Source of the DNA: Dysidea avara
Lineage: Eukaryota > Porifera > Demospongiae > Dictyoceratida > Dysideidae
Assembly: GCF_963678975.1 (NCBI RefSeq)
Contig: NC_089278.1
Location: 15,543,959 to 15,607,958 of the forward strand
Direction of reading: 5' to 3'
DNA length: 64,000 bases
Shown here: positions 63,970 through 64,000 of the stretch, one piece after another
Position numbering within the stretch: position 1 is the stretch's first letter
Layout: every line of letters starts with the position of its first letter
Program-made: the position numbers and the translations under genes
Notes under the pieces: generated by a model
Databases searched by the model: none
What the model saw: the letters and a program-made list of their open reading frames with translations, nothing else
Told to the model about the DNA's origin: nothing

Positions 63970-64000
<31 letters not shown>
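63399..64000 (+). CDS. N-terminal exons of a secreted or membrane protein, cut by window edge
   Basis: Exon 1 (63399-63410, MRRK) ends at GTAACA. Exon 2 (63548-63611) encodes GLVSVTVILFLGVFGVGVSG and Q, then a GTAGCT donor. Together they form a textbook signal peptide of about 24 residues with predicted cleavage near GVSG-Q. The rest lies beyond the right edge, so no family can be named. The following intron contains a MITE (63631-63822) and a GT tract reaching the window end. Confidence 0.55.
63631..63822. mobile_element. MITE with CAGTGGAACCTCTCT ends
   Basis: CAGTGGAACCTCTCT on the left is mirrored by AGAGAGGTTCCGTTCCACTG on the right, with inner AAGGACA and TGTCCTT. It is about 190 bp. 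The termini resemble pogo/Tigger-like ends. A short relic (GTTAAGAGAGGTTTG) occurs at about 4067. Confidence 0.7.

Overview
The window reads as animal nuclear DNA from an early-branching metazoan, most likely a demosponge (Amphimedon-like). The gene families are metazoan: NF-kB, an EFA6/PSD ARF exchange factor, a PDZ-LIM protein and SPATIAL/TBATA. Genes are split by many GT-AG introns, often 40-120 bp, but a few introns reach 2-6 kb and are packed with small transposons and satellites. The species call is inference. The gene models were built by hand from splice sites, reading phase and remembered family conservation; no search was run.

Layout, left to right. 748-3690 (-): Rel homology region of an NF-kB gene whose C-terminal part lies beyond the left edge. 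5014-6715 (+): SPATIAL/TBATA-like gene. 8784-12437 (-): PDZ plus three-LIM protein of the ALP/Enigma/ZASP type. 12540-15887 (-): complete RPS14 (uS11) with a 5'TOP leader exon. 16084-29010 (+): complete 21-exon EFA6/PSD gene. 29049-29546 (-): complete SPT4, whose stop lies 38 bp from the EFA6 stop. 32197-33211 (+): unrecognised protein with a polybasic CAAX tail. 35555-45377 (+): type II membrane fucosyltransferase-like protein. 46300-47600: decayed LINE with a 57-bp in-frame tandem array. 48622-49037 (+): unrecognised possible terminal exon. 49126-50584 (-): secreted protein with three cysteine-rich modules. 52727-63244 (-): complete isovaleryl-CoA dehydrogenase. 63399 onward (+): first exons of a secreted or membrane protein cut by the right edge.

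The genes do not form a pathway; they are an ordinary mixed neighbourhood with close divergent pairs (RPS14/EFA6 and IVD/secreted gene) and a tightly convergent pair (EFA6/SPT4). The remaining DNA holds many short inverted-repeat elements, two hAT-like insertions with exact 8-bp target duplications, a tRNA-derived SINE, a 30-bp-unit satellite and long GT/CA tracts. The observations most worth following are the triple-module secreted protein, the CAAX protein, the transposon family carrying NF-kB-like sites, and GT tracts at or near splice donors. I saw no CRISPR array, operon or clearly novel multi-gene system.
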